Shown here: positions 7,207 to 7,210 of the stretch, in pieces
How positions within the stretch are numbered: the first letter of the stretch is position 1
How the letters are laid out: each line of letters starts with the position of its first letter
NCBI GenBank assembly: GCA_006226985.1
Contig: SBGC01000093.1
Span: 1-7,210 of the forward strand
DNA from: Bacillota bacterium
GTDB lineage: Bacteria; Bacillota_I; Bacilli_A; Acholeplasmatales; Acholeplasmataceae
DNA length: 7,210 nucleotides
Reading direction: 5' to 3'
Position numbers and translations under genes: made by a program
Notes under the pieces: model-generated
The model's database searches: none
Told to the model about the DNA's origin: nothing
The model's input: the letters and a program-made list of their open reading frames with translations, nothing else

Positions 7207-7210
7207 TTTT

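Overview
The window is almost completely filled by one minus-strand gene cluster that reads from high to low coordinates: rpiB, upp, a two-gene AtpZ/AtpI-like membrane pair, then the F-type ATP synthase genes atpB (a), atpE (c), atpF (b), atpH (delta), atpA (alpha), atpG (gamma) and atpD (beta). The beta gene is cut by the left edge after about 360 codons, so its end and the expected epsilon gene (atpC) lie outside. I find no credible gene on the plus strand, no RNA gene, no mobile element, no CRISPR array and no terminator. The longest gene-free stretch is the 52 bases upstream of rpiB.

The DNA is AT-rich (about 35-40% G+C from a few lines counted by eye). Genes are tightly packed, Shine-Dalgarno sites are strong and purine-rich, and the order upp-atpI-atpB-E-F-H-A-G-D is the arrangement familiar from Bacillota. 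All nine tryptophan codons I located are TGG, and the stops are eight TAA and two TAG, with no TGA. This fits a low-GC Gram-positive relative using the standard code, such as Erysipelotrichia, Acholeplasma/Izemoplasma-type Mollicutes or another Bacillota. It argues against a mycoplasma that reads TGA as tryptophan. The exact taxon cannot be fixed from this window.

Region by region: at 7159-7210 there is an extended -10 promoter (TGn-TATAAT on the minus strand) overlapped by a perfect dyad, with a strong ribosome site for rpiB. At 6092-7158 are two metabolic genes: ribose-5-phosphate isomerase B, and uracil phosphoribosyltransferase, which uses PRPP made from ribose-5-phosphate. At 5493-6105 are two small overlapping membrane proteins of the ATP-synthase-accessory type. 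From 5500 down to 1 are the structural subunits, with Fo (a, c, b) first, then delta and F1 (alpha, gamma, beta).

The most informative observations are these. (1) The c subunit carries the full set of side chains associated with sodium-binding c-rings (Gln45, Val76, Glu78, Thr79, Thr80, Tyr83), so the enzyme may be Na+-coupled. (2) Single-copy subunits (a, delta, gamma) start inside or on the stop of the preceding gene, whereas multi-copy subunits (c, b, alpha, beta) each start after a 13-19 base spacer with its own Shine-Dalgarno site. (3) Metabolic genes share the promoter with the ATP synthase. None of this is a wholly new system: it is a recognisable ATP synthase operon with some features worth testing.
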